Source: Cavia porcellus (lineage: Eukaryota; Chordata; Mammalia; Rodentia; Caviidae). Taken from it: a stretch of 64,000 nt of DNA. The notes under the pieces were generated by a model. The model saw nothing but the letters and a program-made list of their open reading frames with translations. It was not told the origin of the DNA and did not search any database. Of the stretch, positions 1 through 12,180 are shown in pieces. Numbering within the stretch: the first letter of the stretch is position 1; each line of letters opens with the position of its first letter. A program made the translations under genes and the position numbers. The stretch lies in assembly GCF_034190915.1 (NCBI RefSeq), contig NW_026947484.1, forward strand, positions 77,137,982 through 77,201,981, in the 5' to 3' direction.

Positions 1-172
1 CTTTGAGTTCAGCACAAGAATGACTGCCATAATTATTTCTAGTCAACATTTTACTGGTGGTTTTAGTTAGTGTGGGAAGCAAACAACAAAACAAAGTCAA
101 ACAAACAACACTAATCCAAAAATTAGTTGTTAAAAGAAAGATCGCTGTCATTGTTTAAGAGGAAATAATAAT

Positions 173-1720
173 TATTTTTTAATTTTTTTATTTTAAAGAG
201 AATAAAACCATACAATACAAAACAAAACAGAACAAAGCAATTCAGAACAAAACAATGCAAGCAGCACAGGACTTCAAACAAGACAACAGAAAATCAATAG
301 TGCTTACCATAATGTCTCTTGTTTTCTTCAAAATAGCTGTCCATACCTTTATATATATTGAAATCAAATAATAGAAAATAGACTAAAACCAATCAAAACA
401 AAGAATAATAGCATTATTGGGCTTCAAAATCAGATGATAGGAAATCAGCATTGGCTACCATAGTGTCTCATTTTCTTCAAAACAGCTTTTCATATCATCA
501 CATATAAAAGCATCAATTCGTGTAAACCCTTTGGGAGAAGTTCTAGGCATGTAGAAGCTTATATGTGTAGATCTGTCTTTTCTGTATTACAGAGAAAAAC
601 AAAACAAAATACTAGAAAAACAAGAAACAACAGAGACATACAAATAACAATAACAAGCAACAGTAAACAATATGGCTTTTAAAACATGGTGGCAGAAACA
701 TAACAAAAGTTGTTATTTTGTATAGTTATCTTCAAAACAGACACTCACATTACCAGATATAGACATGTAAAATTGATTGAGTCCTGTGAATGTTAACTGT
801 TTTGTTCTAAGAAGTAATTGAAATAGTAGTACAATTATCTTATCTATCTTAAGTGTATATATACAGATTTATATCTTTTTACTTTTCCTTTCTTCTTTTC
901 TCCTTTTCCCTGAGTTATTTTTTTCCCCTTTGAGCAGTTTCTTTACCTTTTCATAATATTTATTGAATATTTTGTATCTTATTTACTCTTTCAGTTTCTT
1001 ACAAGAGGTAGACAATATGGTATTTATACATATGAGTTTGATTTATTTCACTTATAAATATGGTCTCAGGTTGTATTTATTTACCTATAAAAGCCTCAAT
1101 GTAATCTTTCTTTATAGCTAAGTAGTACTCCATTGTATAAAAGTACTGTATCTTTTTTATCCATTCCTCAGTTGATGGGCATTTAGGTTGTTTCCAAGAT
1201 TTAGCTGTTGTACAAACTATGATGCTATAAACATGGGTGCACATATATCACTGTGGTATAATATTTTCAGTTCTTCTGGTAATATTCCCAAAAGCAGAAT
1301 AGCTGGGTCAGATGGGACTTCAAATACTAGATTATTGAGGAAACTTCAGTTTGATTTCCACAGTGGCTGCACCAGTCTACACTCCTACCAACAGTGAAGA
1401 GTTACTGTTTCCCCATAGCCTCTCTAGCATTTGTTATTGGTGGTTTTCTTGATCCTGGCCATTCTTTCTGGAATGAGATGGAATCTCTGAATTGTTTTAG
1501 TTTGCATTTCTCTAATGATCAATGATGCTGAACACTTTTTATGTATTTATTTGTCATTTGTGTTACTTCAGCTGAGACGTGTTCATCTCAGATGCCCATT
1601 TTTGGAATGGGTCTTTGAATTTTGGGGGCCTGATTTTTAAAAAAAACTCTTTATATGTTCTAGATTGAAGTCCTTTGTCTGAGGGACAGTTGACTTAGGT
1701 TTTTTCTCAATTTGTTCTCA
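173..1720 (-). mobile_element. 5'-truncated LINE-1, 3' UTR plus ORF2 C-terminal end
   Basis: The left edge is a T-rich run, the reverse complement of an A tail. It is followed by about 850 bases alignable by eye with the 3' UTR of the full-length L1 at 17373-18170. From about 1080 to 1720 the reverse complement corresponds to the ORF2 C-terminus, including the stretches that in the intact element encode the Cys-rich domain and the block just after it. The reading frame is broken, and the longest open piece, on the opposite strand, is not meaningful. The 5' truncation falls about 240 codons before the ORF2 stop. I found no clear target-site duplication, so the ends are approximate. This is an old, dead insertion. 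Confidence 0.9.
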
Positions 1721-1917
1721 ATAGAGAATTTTTGAATAAGTTGTTAAAATTAATGACAAGGTTATACAAGTTGAATCAGTGTCTCAAAGTCAAGTAAATT
1801 CCATACACCTTTAACAGACAATATAATTTCAAAGAATGTTCTTGGTTGTTTTTGTTCAATAAATTAATTGAATCTAAGGCCTTTCCACTGATTTATATTT
1901 CCAGTATCTTTCTTACA

Positions 1918-2042
1918 GATTTGTTGAGACAGGGATTCACTAAATTATTACATTATCTAGGATGGGCTTGAAGTTGTAATCTTTCTGCCTCAGCCTCCAA
2001 GAGTGCTAGGATTATAGGCCTTCACCACTCCCAGAGGCTTAT
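1918..2042 (-). mobile_element. B1/7SL-derived SINE, diverged
   Basis: Read on the minus strand this resembles a B1/Alu-type left monomer. On the plus strand the reverse-complement hallmarks are 'gagacagggattcac', 'cctcagcctccaagagtgct' and 'aggattataggc'. It is diverged and has no visible target-site duplication. Confidence 0.7.
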
Positions 2043-2324
2043 ACTTTTTATAATAAGTATGAAATTATCATATATATACACTAGTCAAGAACAATAATGC
2101 AGAAACCTTTTATAAAGAAAATTATGATGCTGCTAAAAGAGATGTCAATTCTAACTCAAAGAGAAATATTTCATATATTGGGTAAAAAGATATCAGTTCC
2201 TTTAAATTTATTTATAGACTTACAGTAATTACAACTACTTGATGGTGGTGGTGGTGTGTGTACAGTCCACAGACTCAAAGATATATTTGGTTAAGCAACG
2301 GGCTTTTGACTAAAAGTATTTGAG

Positions 2325-2418
2325 AGGGGTTGGGGATATAGCTCAGTGATAGACTTGATGCTTCTAATTCAGAGGCTCTGCATTTCACGCCCATCCTCTT
2401 CTCCCACTCTCCAAAAAC
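2325..2418 (+). mobile_element. ID-like tRNA-derived SINE, diverged
   Basis: It begins 'ggttggggatatagctcagtg', matching the head and A box of the younger SINE copies at 41866 and 50357. The B box region (about 2378-2395) is degraded, so this is an old copy unlikely to be transcribable. Confidence 0.6.
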
Positions 2419-2559
2419 CATTTTAGAAGGACCAGACTTATTGCACTGTGACTTTCATAAAACTTTCATATTAAGATAGTGGTTTGTTATTGTCACGGGA
2501 ATAGGTGAAGAGTAGTTGGACGGAACAGGGACTTGGAGATGAAGCCAGGGTATATAGAA

Positions 2560-3065
2560 GCATGCCTGATAATAAAATTGAATATGTGCCTACCCTATGG
2601 ACCACCAAATTTACTCCTAAGAAAAACTTTTAGAAAACTCTTTCCTCTTGTACAGCAGGAGACAGGTTGAAGTAGAATTTTTATGTGAAAAGTTTTAAAA
2701 GCAAACTGGCCAACAAAAACTGGAAACATTTTAACAGAATAAATAAAATAAGACATTCATATAATGGGACATTATACAGCAGAAAGAGAAATTAACTAAA
2801 ACTACAGGTAGCAAGATAGCAAAAACATAGTGCTACTTCTTAGAAAGTCATTTAATATATTTATTATTTTTTATTTATGTAAATTTCAAAACCAGATAGA
2901 ACCCAAAAATACAATGTTTAGCTCTATATTGTCATTAATAAAACCTTAAAAGCAAAGAATGATGATCATAAATCGGAGTAGTGGTTACGTCTGTGAGGGG
3001 TGAAGTGTTTACTGGTATCTATCTTTTGTTGTTTGTGAAACTGCGTATGCACATAGTATGTGTTG
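2560..3065 (+). mobile_element. Ancient LINE-1 fragment (ORF2 end and 3' UTR)
   Basis: The stretch around 2700-2790 keeps the order typical of an L1 ORF2 end (aactgg...aaataaaataag...attcatataatgggacattatacagcag). It continues into a segment around 2960-3000 resembling old mammalian L1 3' UTRs ('gagtagtggttacgtctgtgagggg'). No frame survives. Assignment is by pattern recognition only. Confidence 0.5.
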
Positions 3066-6000
3066 TTCGGTACACAATACAGTTCAAAATAAGCACAACC
3101 ACAGGTGACCATTGGCAAGATTTGAAACCATAGGCAGCAGATGACGTTTGGGGAGAATAAGAGCACAAAGCACAGCCCCCTAGAAGCACATCTAGCCCTA
3201 GCCTGGCTCTGTCATCATGGAACTCGTTTTTCCTGCATCTTGCTCTTTCATGGCATCTGATGAATAAAGCTCCAGACAAGAGAAGGAAAGCAGTGGATTT
3301 GATTCTGTAGGAATCAGATATGCAGAGTAGTAGGAATACCCTGAGGATTTTGCAAGAACTGAAGATGAAGCCTGGAAGGACCCAAATTGCCTTTAGCCCT
3401 CTTAGAGCAAGAATGGAAGCAATATATATTCTGATGGCTTTAGAAGTCAAAATGAATCCTGAGTTTGTGGCCTGTGAAGGCAGTAATTTGCAGCTAAAGT
3501 ACAGTCCTGAATTGTGTCATGAGTCATTTTTTTCTTCCTAATACTTACAGTGCCTACTTCCTAATGATTTAAATTTTGCCTAAACTTGAGTGACTAAGAA
3601 GTTTCCCCAAGGATATATCCCTGTGCCCTGATACATACTCTGAAATGCCTTATTGAGTGTGAGAGGGAGACATAGCATTTCATACACAGTACTGTAAATA
3701 GTTATTGGAAATTAGTTTCATGTTTGACTTCTCTGCCAAATATTCTTGTGAGTGTGAGGTATAGATTGTATCAGATCTGACTTTGCCCATGGCAAAATGT
3801 CAGTGTTCTTCTTTGTCATTATTAAGAGTGTTGAGAACTGCCAGGGTAGAGTGATATATGAGAACACCAGGCTGCTTGGAAAAATACCTGAACACTTAAA
3901 GAAGCCCTGTGAGGTGACGTCAGCAAGGAAGACTGAATCTTATTAAACAGCTGCAAACATACTGATTATTGTCACCATTTATACAAGTTTCTATACAACA
4001 CTGCTACTAACTAAAAGTGAGAGGCAGGCAGCCAGCCTATAGATCCCTGCCTGCTTCTTTCTCATGTCTCTCACACAAATTTAAAAAATGAAGTCTGTAA
4101 GCAGAGTACAGCACAACTATGGTTGCTTGATGTAAGGGTTTCTGATTCTTTCCAGTTCTTTCCATGCATAGGAAGAATGGATGATGAACCTGGAAGCAAA
4201 AGGTATCTTGCTCTTCTGGAGAGATGGCGGAGGAGGGGGGTTTGTTTCCCGAGAATGGTCAGTGACTGACAAATCCCGCCCAACTCCAGATATGAATGGG
4301 AAAGTTCAGAAGCCACATGCAAGCACTTGGCATACTAGAATACTTAGATAAGGGAAAAGAACAGGCCAGAGACATTTCTTCTCGATTAGTTGTACTGGAA
4401 GCCAATGACTAAGTAGAAAGGTTATGTATTTCTTTTCTGGTCCCCAGGTCAGGCTAGTGCCTGAGTAGTCACAGAGAGTGAATCATGAAATTCTCAGGAC
4501 TGGGAGGTGGCATCATTGCATTTGTTCTTGTTTCTTCACCCCAGGAGTGCCAGAGGCCAAGTGCCTCTCAGAAACTAGTCTGTAGACCACTAATGTGTGT
4601 CTGTTTAGCACTGTGTCCTACGTTCTTATCAAAATCATGGCCAGACTGTTTTCTGTTTGTTAAAAAGTAAATGTTAGTTAATGATTTGTGGTTTTGAACA
4701 CAAGGCAAAATATTGTGAATCTAGAGCTGAGCTTCTTTTTACATTTTAGAGACGTTTCAATTTTGCTCCAAAAGCATGTTTACTAATATATTATAATGCT
4801 GTTTCATAGCTACCTTTCCTTTACAAATTAGTAATTATTTTAAAAAACTTTTACAATTTTGATTACTAGATGAAATTTGTCATAGCATGTAATTTTTTAA
4901 AAGAAAGAATATCATTGTAATCTATGTGTGTAAGATCAAATATACATTCTTCAGGTAGGATTGTTATAATTTTCCCTGTTGCTGTTATAGTCTTCTAGTT
5001 GGACTTAAAATGGATTATTAAGAATGCAGATTCTTTAAAGAAAATATTGAAAAGAGGGATAGTAGGTAATTTAAAGTTGCTAAATGAACATTTCTGCTTA
5101 TTATCATGTGATTTTATTTCTGAAATAACAAAATTGTTATTTTTGGTAGTCCCTTTGTCTGTTAATCATTTTCTTTCTAAAGAACTGGTAAATATTAAAT
5201 TCTGTAATCTAGATTTTTATGACTTAAATAAAAGTGACTTGTAATATGAAAACTTGTTGGAAAGCTTAAATTTTATGGACATAACAAAAAATCAGAAATC
5301 CCACATCCTAGAGAAAATCCTAGAGATAGCATTTTTATGTGTATCCTCTCAGACTATTTACACTGTAAGCATATATAAAAATTATTCACTATACTTTTTA
5401 TCATAAATGAGATGTGATTGAAAAATAATGAACATTTAAATGAAAGCATTTTACATTAAAATATATATTGCCATTAATCATCCTTAAAAAACCCCACTGA
5501 TTTGAAGCTATTTATTTTATTGCTTTTGACACTTCCTAAAGGAGTTCTAAAAGTCATCTTTTGTGTCTTCAGTGGTGCAGCTATGACTGCCTTGATGCTC
5601 TGAATTGATTCCAAATGTTTACCTTTCATGCTTGTTTTGACTTTGGTGAAGAGTCAGAAGCTGCAGTGTCAGCTCTGCTGCATAAGGTGAGGGGGGATGT
5701 TCCTTCAGTTTCACAAGCCTTCCTGTTTGTTGGATGACACTCAGCGTCAGCACTCACCATGTTTTTAAATCTCACTTCATAAAAACACTCACGAAAGAGG
5801 ATTTCTAGACCTGCTTCAGAAAGTGGTAAAAACTTGGGATAAGTATATTAGAAGTAAGGGAAAGTGTTTGAGGAATATTATCAGGTATGCATCTTTTGCT
5901 GAAATAAGTTCTTTTAAACAAATGTTTATCATCATTTTGCAAAATATCCTTTATGATTACATAAAGATATTTTACATTTTTTCCTACATTAAAATGTAAC

Positions 6001-6462
6001 AAGTATCTTCCTAGATCAGTGGCTACTGAACTCTCTTGAATTTAAACATAGAGGTCCAGTTACATATTTAACTATTTTTTCAGCATTGAAATTTAGGTTT
6101 TGTTCTACTATAAATAATTCTGAGATTAACAGTCTTGTACAAACATTTTCACACTGTTCAGTTCAAGCACATTGGAGAGGTTTCAGAGGTCAGAGCACTT
6201 GAAGAGAATTTTGATTATTTTCTCAAATTGGCTTTACTAAAAGGTTTTAATTTCAACTTATACCAGTTAATTTTGACAGAGACTCTTTTTCTATATGTAA
6301 TACTCTTTAATCTTTACTAAGTATGTAGAAAATATTCTCATTGTTAGTTTATATTCTAAGATGATTAATGATGTGAATATTTCTTCATAAAAGTATTGCC
6401 TAATTATATTTCTATTTTTGTTCATGTCTTTAGCTCATTTTCCCACTAAGGTTTTATGTTTT
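3066..6462. other. Unassigned AT-rich DNA, no gene seen
   Basis: There are short ORFs on both strands (for example 3019-3450 minus, 3320-3541 plus). None has composition, splice context or recognisable domains supporting a real exon. Part of 6060-6330 may be a very old L1 piece, but I cannot place it. Confidence 0.4.
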
Positions 6463-6863
6463 CTTAGTTACTTTTCTCATTGCTGTGACACAATACCTGA
6501 AACTCACAAGTTAGAGCTCACAATTTGTGAAGGTTTCTATTCATAGTCAGCTGGCTCTTAGGCAAGGCAACATGGCAGAAGGGGATTGCAGGGGAGAAAT
6601 AGTTCATGGTGTGGTAGGCAGAAGGCAGTGAGCAGCAAAGCAGCCAGCAGCCAGCAGCCAGCCTGCCTTTCCCTTTTATCTAATCAGGCTTTCCAGGATT
6701 TTGGGCAGTGTCCTCAAAATTATGCTAATTCCAATAAGTACATTAATTTAGTACCATAAACCTTTAATCCCAGTATCACATACTCTAGCTCCAACCGGCT
6801 CCAAAAAGTCCCACCTCTGAGTGCGTGACACTTTGAGGGAACATCTAGATACAAGCCATAATG
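6463..6863 (-). mobile_element. MaLR-type (ERVL-MaLR) solo LTR
   Basis: On the plus strand it opens with 'ttagttacttttctcattgc' and 'tgtgacacaatacctg', the reverse complement of the usual 3' end of mammalian MaLR LTRs. It closes with 'acaagccataatg', the reverse complement of the 5' end. No internal retroviral region flanks it, so it is a solo LTR. It contains a small 'cagcagcca' repeat at about 6645-6662. Confidence 0.75.
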
Positions 6864-7625
6864 TGTACTTGTAGAGAAGAGTTCTGATGTTAAACATATT
6901 CCATCCCTTCCTTCTGGAGTATGCTGCCTTGCAATATAAGTTCTTAACCTTAGATGGAATTTTTTTTCTCTTCAAGCTCAGAACAGCCTTACAATTGCTG
7001 TCACTTTCATATGTAGAGAAATCTGTTTTTCTGAGCATAGAATTACAAGTTCTATTAAATTACATGAAGCTGTGAGAACTGTAGTGAGTGAAGTAAAGTT
7101 ACATTAACATACATGTAGGAAGCTATTTCCCTAAAAGTAATGTTATATTTTTTTATTTCAATCATGTGAGAGAGGGAGGGAGGGAGCATGGGAGGAAGAG
7201 AGAGGGGCCTCGGGGAAGATCCTAAGGGGGAAGCAGAGGAGGTAGATGGCTCTTGGGGATAAAGATGTCAGGACCATACAAGTGGTGGATATGAAAAGGT
7301 CTCCAGTAAGTGGAGAGGACAGGGATCATATCTCAACATGGAGACTTGCAGGGCTAGTGCCAGATCAAGGGGGAGGATGCCTGGGATTACTGAAGGCCTG
7401 CAGACAAGTGCAAAGTACCTGCCATGGGGATGGGGAACATCGTGAATCAAACTGGTAACTTGCATTACTGGCTGCGATTAGTGTTGAATAACTGAACTCA
7501 TAACAGAATAGATAGTCATAATAAAGAACGGACTCTCCAGCTTCCTTTGCAGTTGTTTATGGCTATGTGATTAGGTAGCTTCCAATAAAAGGAACATACA
7601 TCTTCTGAGTATCTTTCCAAAAGAG
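6864..7625. other. Unassigned DNA with a purine-rich block
   Basis: A GA/GGGA-rich block at about 7168-7240 leads into a less AT-rich stretch to 7460. It might be an eroded 5' UTR of an old L1, but there is no homologue within the window to support that. The overlapping ORFs at 7246-7458 and 7268-7465 look fortuitous. Confidence 0.35.
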
Positions 7626-7718
7626 TTAAAATAATGTTACAGTGATATATGCATACCCATGTTCATATTGCCCAACTCATAGTAGCCATAGTCTGTATAC
7701 TCAGAATAAAGAAAATGT

Positions 7719-7793
7719 GATATATATATATATTATATGTATGTATATATTATATATATGTATATATGTATGTATATATATATTATATATATG
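7719..7793. repeat. (TA)n / (TATG)n microsatellite
   Basis: Alternating TA with interspersed TATG units lies within the old L1 fragment. Confidence 0.85.
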
Positions 7794-7934
7794 GCATAAA
7801 GAAGGATAAAATTGAGTTATTTGTATGAACGTGAGCACCTTAAGACTATAATACTAAATGCATAAAGTAGACACAAAGGGTTTAGTATCACATGTTTTTC
7901 CTTATATGAGAAACTCAAGGTGTAAATAATTTTA

Positions 7935-8050
7935 TTTTATGTATTTATTTTTTGGTACTGAAGATTGAACTCATGACCTCGTGCTTGCCTGGCACGTGCT
8001 TGCCTGGCACAAGCTGGCACCTATGCCACTGAGCTAAACCCCTGCCAATA
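7935..8050 (-). mobile_element. ID-like SINE inserted in an old L1
   Basis: The reverse complement shows the SINE head ending '...gagctaaacccc' on the plus strand and an A-tail appearing as T-rich sequence at the left. Direct repeats 'tgtaaataatttta' at 7921-7934 and 8051-8064 are the target-site duplication. A 'cgtgcttgcctggca' segment is duplicated inside (about 7980-8009). Confidence 0.85.
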
Positions 8051-8275
8051 TGTAAATAATTTTAAAGAGCAAAATAAAAGATGATAGGTAGAAATATAGA
8101 TGATAGGAAACAGGGAGGTAGACCTTGTAGAGATGGGAAGGGAATCTGGAGCGGGGGGAGATGGAAGAGAGGAGAGAGGCGGGGAAGTAAAAAGGATCCA
8201 TATGCAATATATTTATGTGCCAAGTTCCCATGATGAACATATTTATTATGAATTGTGAACATATACCAAAAGAGT

Positions 8276-10315
8276 AAGAGGAGGAGAGGAGAAGGAGGAA
8301 GAGGAAAGAGGAAGAGGAGAAAAAGAAGAAATATGTACCTCTTCTGAGAAATGCCTTGAGATGATTAATAGAACTTGGATTATGGATTCATTGGTTGGAC
8401 CATGTTGTACTGGATTCTGTTCTGACCAGGTCCCCTTACTGGGCTGGAGTGACTGTGCCCTGGTTGCTGTGAATATTGTCTGATGGTGGCTCATTCTTTT
8501 TATATAGAGCACAGTTTTTAGGCCCCTACTTTTATCTGTGATATAGAAGCCATGCCCTGAAGATGAGAGAAAATCAAGCAGAAAGGTCTTACTATTGCTG
8601 GCTGTTGGCTTTGTGCCTCTGGAAGTGTGATGTGGTTTGTAAGTAGTTGGAAACTTAGAAACAGTAATTACAGCATATTGGTTCCACTTGTTTCTGTGGG
8701 AACAGGGGAAGAAAAGCCTTTTTGTTCATATGCCAGGGATTTGTAGGCACTTTCTAGTAGATTTCCCTGAGGATGTCATCTAAGAGATGTGTTTTAGTAG
8801 GCAGATACTTGACCATCTCATCAGGCGTTTACTATAGTGATTAAACATGTGTTTCTGTTCTCAGAACCAGAATCCTGTCTCCTTTGCCTATTATCTCTGT
8901 GACTTTGCCTTTTGTTCTTTAATCACACAAACATAATGTACCTATTTTTTAGTAGGATTCAACATATAAGACATATGACAGGTAGCTTAGATAAATATCA
9001 GCCTTGATGTTTTCTGTAAGAACAAATTCCTTCCCAGGTTTAATACTGTGGGAGGATAACGAGGTGTTTGGAATCTTCCGAAAATCCCTTCCAAACTTCT
9101 TTTAGATCCAGAGATCCATTAGATTTGCCAACAGGTTTATCCCATGGAAGCTTTTTCGTGGAAGAAAGAAAACTGAAATTATACCCATTATGGTCATGCT
9201 TTGCTGAACCCTTAGTTATTTGAAGAGCATTTTAAAGCACCCAGAATGTCTATTTCCTTTTAAGGAGCTTTGTGGCCTCCACATGAAGTTACCAATTTCA
9301 ATAAAAATGAAAATTCACACTGAAAGCAAGAGTTATTGAAATTTTCAAGCTGGACTAGACAAACTGCAATAGCGCTTGCAAAGTCTGCAGAGGATCAGAG
9401 AGCACGTTCCTGTTACATACTTATATAATGTACAAACTTCACATATTATGTTACCTTAGAAATATTTCAACATAGCCCAGGTTATACTGTCTCCTTCACT
9501 TATGTTGCAGATCCCTAAGATTCCTCCTCTGGCATACAGGTGACTTTTGGCCAACTTATTTTCTTGATCCAATGATCACTTTCAAATAGTGGAGCAGCTA
9601 CTGGTGTGGTAGCATAACAGAAACATCAAAGTCCCTGTGGATTACAATATGATGAAAACATGAGAGTTAGCATAGCCCTATAGAGCAGTCTTTTGATTGT
9701 CCCTATCATTATGAATTGAAAATAATACATTTGTCATCTTGATAATCTTGTACCAAGTGTCAGGAACTGTGTTAAGCTCTTTAATAAAAAAAATCACACC
9801 TACCAAGAAGTTGTGATTGGATTGGTTATCTAGATAACTTTGTGGTAAACAAATTTCACTATCCATGTAGGTTTTTAGGAGAAATTTCAGCTTTCTTTGC
9901 TAGAATATGCTATCCTGACATACAGTTCAGTGACTTCCTATTAGCAAGTCTCCTTGGCTTAGCTTAACAATCTTTTCCATTGGTCTGATACTCTGAAGAC
10001 TAACTCCTACATGCATCTCCATCGCAATAAGAGTGGTGTTTATCAGCCAGGTCCTGTGATTCCTTAGAATATAAACTTGTTTCTTTTGATGAAAGGGTTG
10101 TAGTTTTCCTGCTTGTGTGAGGCTTGTCAAGGCAGTGATGTGTCATGGGAGCAGATCTTGACAAATGTTACAGTAGGAATCCAGACAAAGGAAGATCTTT
10201 CTAGCAAGAGTGACTGAGTTGCTTTTTATATCTCAGAGAGCTCAAAATGCTCTGGGAAGACAGGACTTATTATTAATGACTTCGAGAATTTGCAGTGGCC
10301 AACCTTTTAACATAC
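8276..10315. other. Mostly unassigned DNA, possible MIR
   Basis: A purine-rich block at 8276-8335 is followed by unrecognised sequence. About 8845-8990 has the order of a MIR core (intact-looking 'tctctgtgactttg' segment), but it is weak. No coding signal is seen. Confidence 0.4.
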
Positions 10316-10445
10316 ATATTCCTCTTACAGTTGTTCATGAGGATGGCAAAGGTAGTGTATAAACAAGGATCTCCTACATAATATTCCTCTTACAGTTATT
10401 CATGAGGATGGCAAAGGTAGTGTATAAACAAGGATCTCCTACATA
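10316..10445. repeat. Tandem duplication, two 65-bp copies
   Basis: Copy 1 (10316-10380) and copy 2 (10381-10445) differ at a single base ('cagttgttc' versus 'cagttattc'). They abut exactly, so this is a recent local duplication. Confidence 0.95.
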
Positions 10446-10795
10446 AGGATTGGAAACTAATGAAGAGTGACTTACAATACTGAGACTTGGACAAACTTTT
10501 GCTGATATAGTAGGGGTAACATTTCTATTGCTTAAAAAAAAGAAATTTTTGGGGAGGGGAGTAAGTAGAAGAATCAGGAAGATTCTTCAGCAATCAGCAA
10601 AGATTCAAATTTGAATTATTCTTCTTAGTGAAAGAGGCAGTCTAAAAGCTGCAGTAATGGTAGAATCTGTGAATCAAATCCCATAAGCATCAGGTAATAT
10701 AGATGATGTGGGCCTGATATGGGAACAATAAAATGGAGAATGCTGAGTTCAGTCGCAATTTGAGCCAGCATACTGAATAATGTGCAGTATGCTTT

Positions 10796-10812
10796 AACAA
10801 ATACATAGATGC
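10796..10812. repeat. Target-site duplication, left copy, of full-length L1
   Basis: The 17 bases 'aacaaatacatagatgc' recur exactly at 18560-18576. They bracket the L1 at 10813-18559. The first bases may merge with the A tail on the right. Confidence 0.95.
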
Positions 10813-10813
10813 G

Positions 10814-12180
10814 AGATCTGGGGTGCCCTTACTGGCCTCTCTGCGTGTCTGGAGGACTCTGGATATCTGCGCCCAGACTGCTGGAGTTCCCTCAGGCTTC
10901 CAGGTGCAGTGAAGGAGAGAGGTGGGTTTGAGGCTTCCACATCAGCCTCCCCATTCCAGGCTTCATTTGGAGACCTGCTGAGCTCCCGATAGGTGGGCTG
11001 GCCCACACTACCAGCCTAGCCCAGCCTGTTTAGCTGCCGCGCCTGGCCATAGGTCTGCAGAGGAGGAGCTGGGCAGATCTGGGGTGCCCTCACCGGCCTC
11101 TCTGCGTGTCTGGAGGACTCTGGATATCTGCGCCCAGACTGCTGGAGTTCCCTCAGGCTTCCAGGTGCAGTGAAGGAGAGAGGTGGGTTTGAGGCTTCCA
11201 CATCAGCCTCCCCATTCCCGGCTTCACTTGGAGACCTGCTGAGCTCCCCATAGGTGGGCTGGCCCACACTACCAGCCTAGCCCAGCCTGTTTAGCTGCCG
11301 CGCCTGGCCATAGGTCTGCAGAGGAGGAGCTGGGCAGATCTGGGGTGCCCTCACCGGCCTCTCTGCGTGTCTGGAGGACTCTGGATATCTGCGCCCAGAC
11401 TGCTGGAGTTCCCTCAGGCTTCCAGGTGCAGTGAAGGAGAGAGGTGGGTTTGAGGCTTCCACATCAGCCTCCCCATTCCCGGCATCATTTGGAGACCTGC
11501 TGAGCTCCCGATAGGTGGGCTGGCCCACACTACCAGCCTAGCCCAGCCTGTTTAGCTGCCGCGCCTGGCCATAGGTCTGCAGAGGAGGAGCTGGGCAGAT
11601 CTGGGGTGCCCTCACTGACCTCTCTGCGTGTCTGGAGGACTCTGGATATCTGCGCCCAGACTGCTGGAGTTCCCTCAGGCTTCCAGGTGCAGTGAAGGAG
11701 AGAGGTGGGTTTGAGGCTTCCACATCAGCCTCCCCATTCCCGGCTTCACTTGGAGACCTGCTGAGCTCCCCATAGGTGGGCTGGCCCACACTACCAGCCT
11801 AGCCCAGCCTGTTTAGCTGCCGCGCCTGGCCATAGGCCTGCAGAGGAGGAGCTGGGCAGATCTGGGGTGCCCTCACCGGCCTCTCTGCGTGTCTGGAGGA
11901 CTCTGGATATCTGCACCCAGACTGCTGGAGTTCCCTCAGGCTTCCAGGTGCAGTGAAGGGGAGAGGTGGGTTTGAGGCTTCCACATCAGCCTCCCTATTC
12001 CGGCTTCATTTGGAGACCTGCTGAGCTCCCGATAGGTGGGCTGGCCCACACTACCAGCCTAGCCCAGCCTGTTTAGCTGCCGCGCCTGGCCATCGGTCTG
12101 CAGAGGAGGAGCTGGGCAGATTTGGGGTGCCTGCATCGGCCTCTATATGTGTCTGGAGGACTGTGGATATCTCTGCAACC
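10814..12180 (+). promoter_or_regulatory. L1 5' UTR tandem monomers (five of 261 bp plus partial sixth)
   Basis: Units start at 'agatctggggtgcc' at 10814, 11075, 11336, 11597 and 11858. The fifth is 260 bp. A diverged partial sixth starts at 12118 ('agatttggggtgcc'), fades by about 12180 and forms the join to non-repeated 5' UTR. Each full unit carries a GC-rich core ('gctgccgcgcctggcc'). In other rodent L1s such monomers act as promoters (established). That role is inferred here. The first unit starts at the insertion boundary, so the original array may have been longer. Minus-strand ORFs of 83 codons recur once per unit because 261 is a multiple of three, and are not genes. Confidence 0.9.

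Larger units (their letters stand above)
7630..8275 (+). mobile_element. Old LINE-1 3' end, interrupted by a SINE
   Basis: It starts with the end of ORF2 ('catgttcatattgccc', later 'ggcataaagaaggataaaat') and runs through a purine-rich 3' UTR. The sequence around 7880-7920 and 8065-8090 is close to 37940-38010, so both belong to the same old L1 subfamily. It is split at 7935-8050 by a minus-strand SINE. A (TA)n tract sits inside at 7719-7793. Confidence 0.75.

Noticed and set aside
3019..3450. 143-codon minus-strand ORF
   Set aside because: It overlaps a plus-strand ORF and part of an old L1 fragment, and has no domain or repeat of real coding composition.
10794..11984. Five similar minus-strand ORFs of 61-83 codons repeated every 261 bases
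   Set aside because: They follow from the L1 monomer repeat, whose length is a multiple of three. There is no sign of translation or an independent gene.
10814..12120. Regular repeats that might suggest a CRISPR array
   Set aside because: The units are contiguous 261-bp copies without spacers, in a mammalian L1 promoter.
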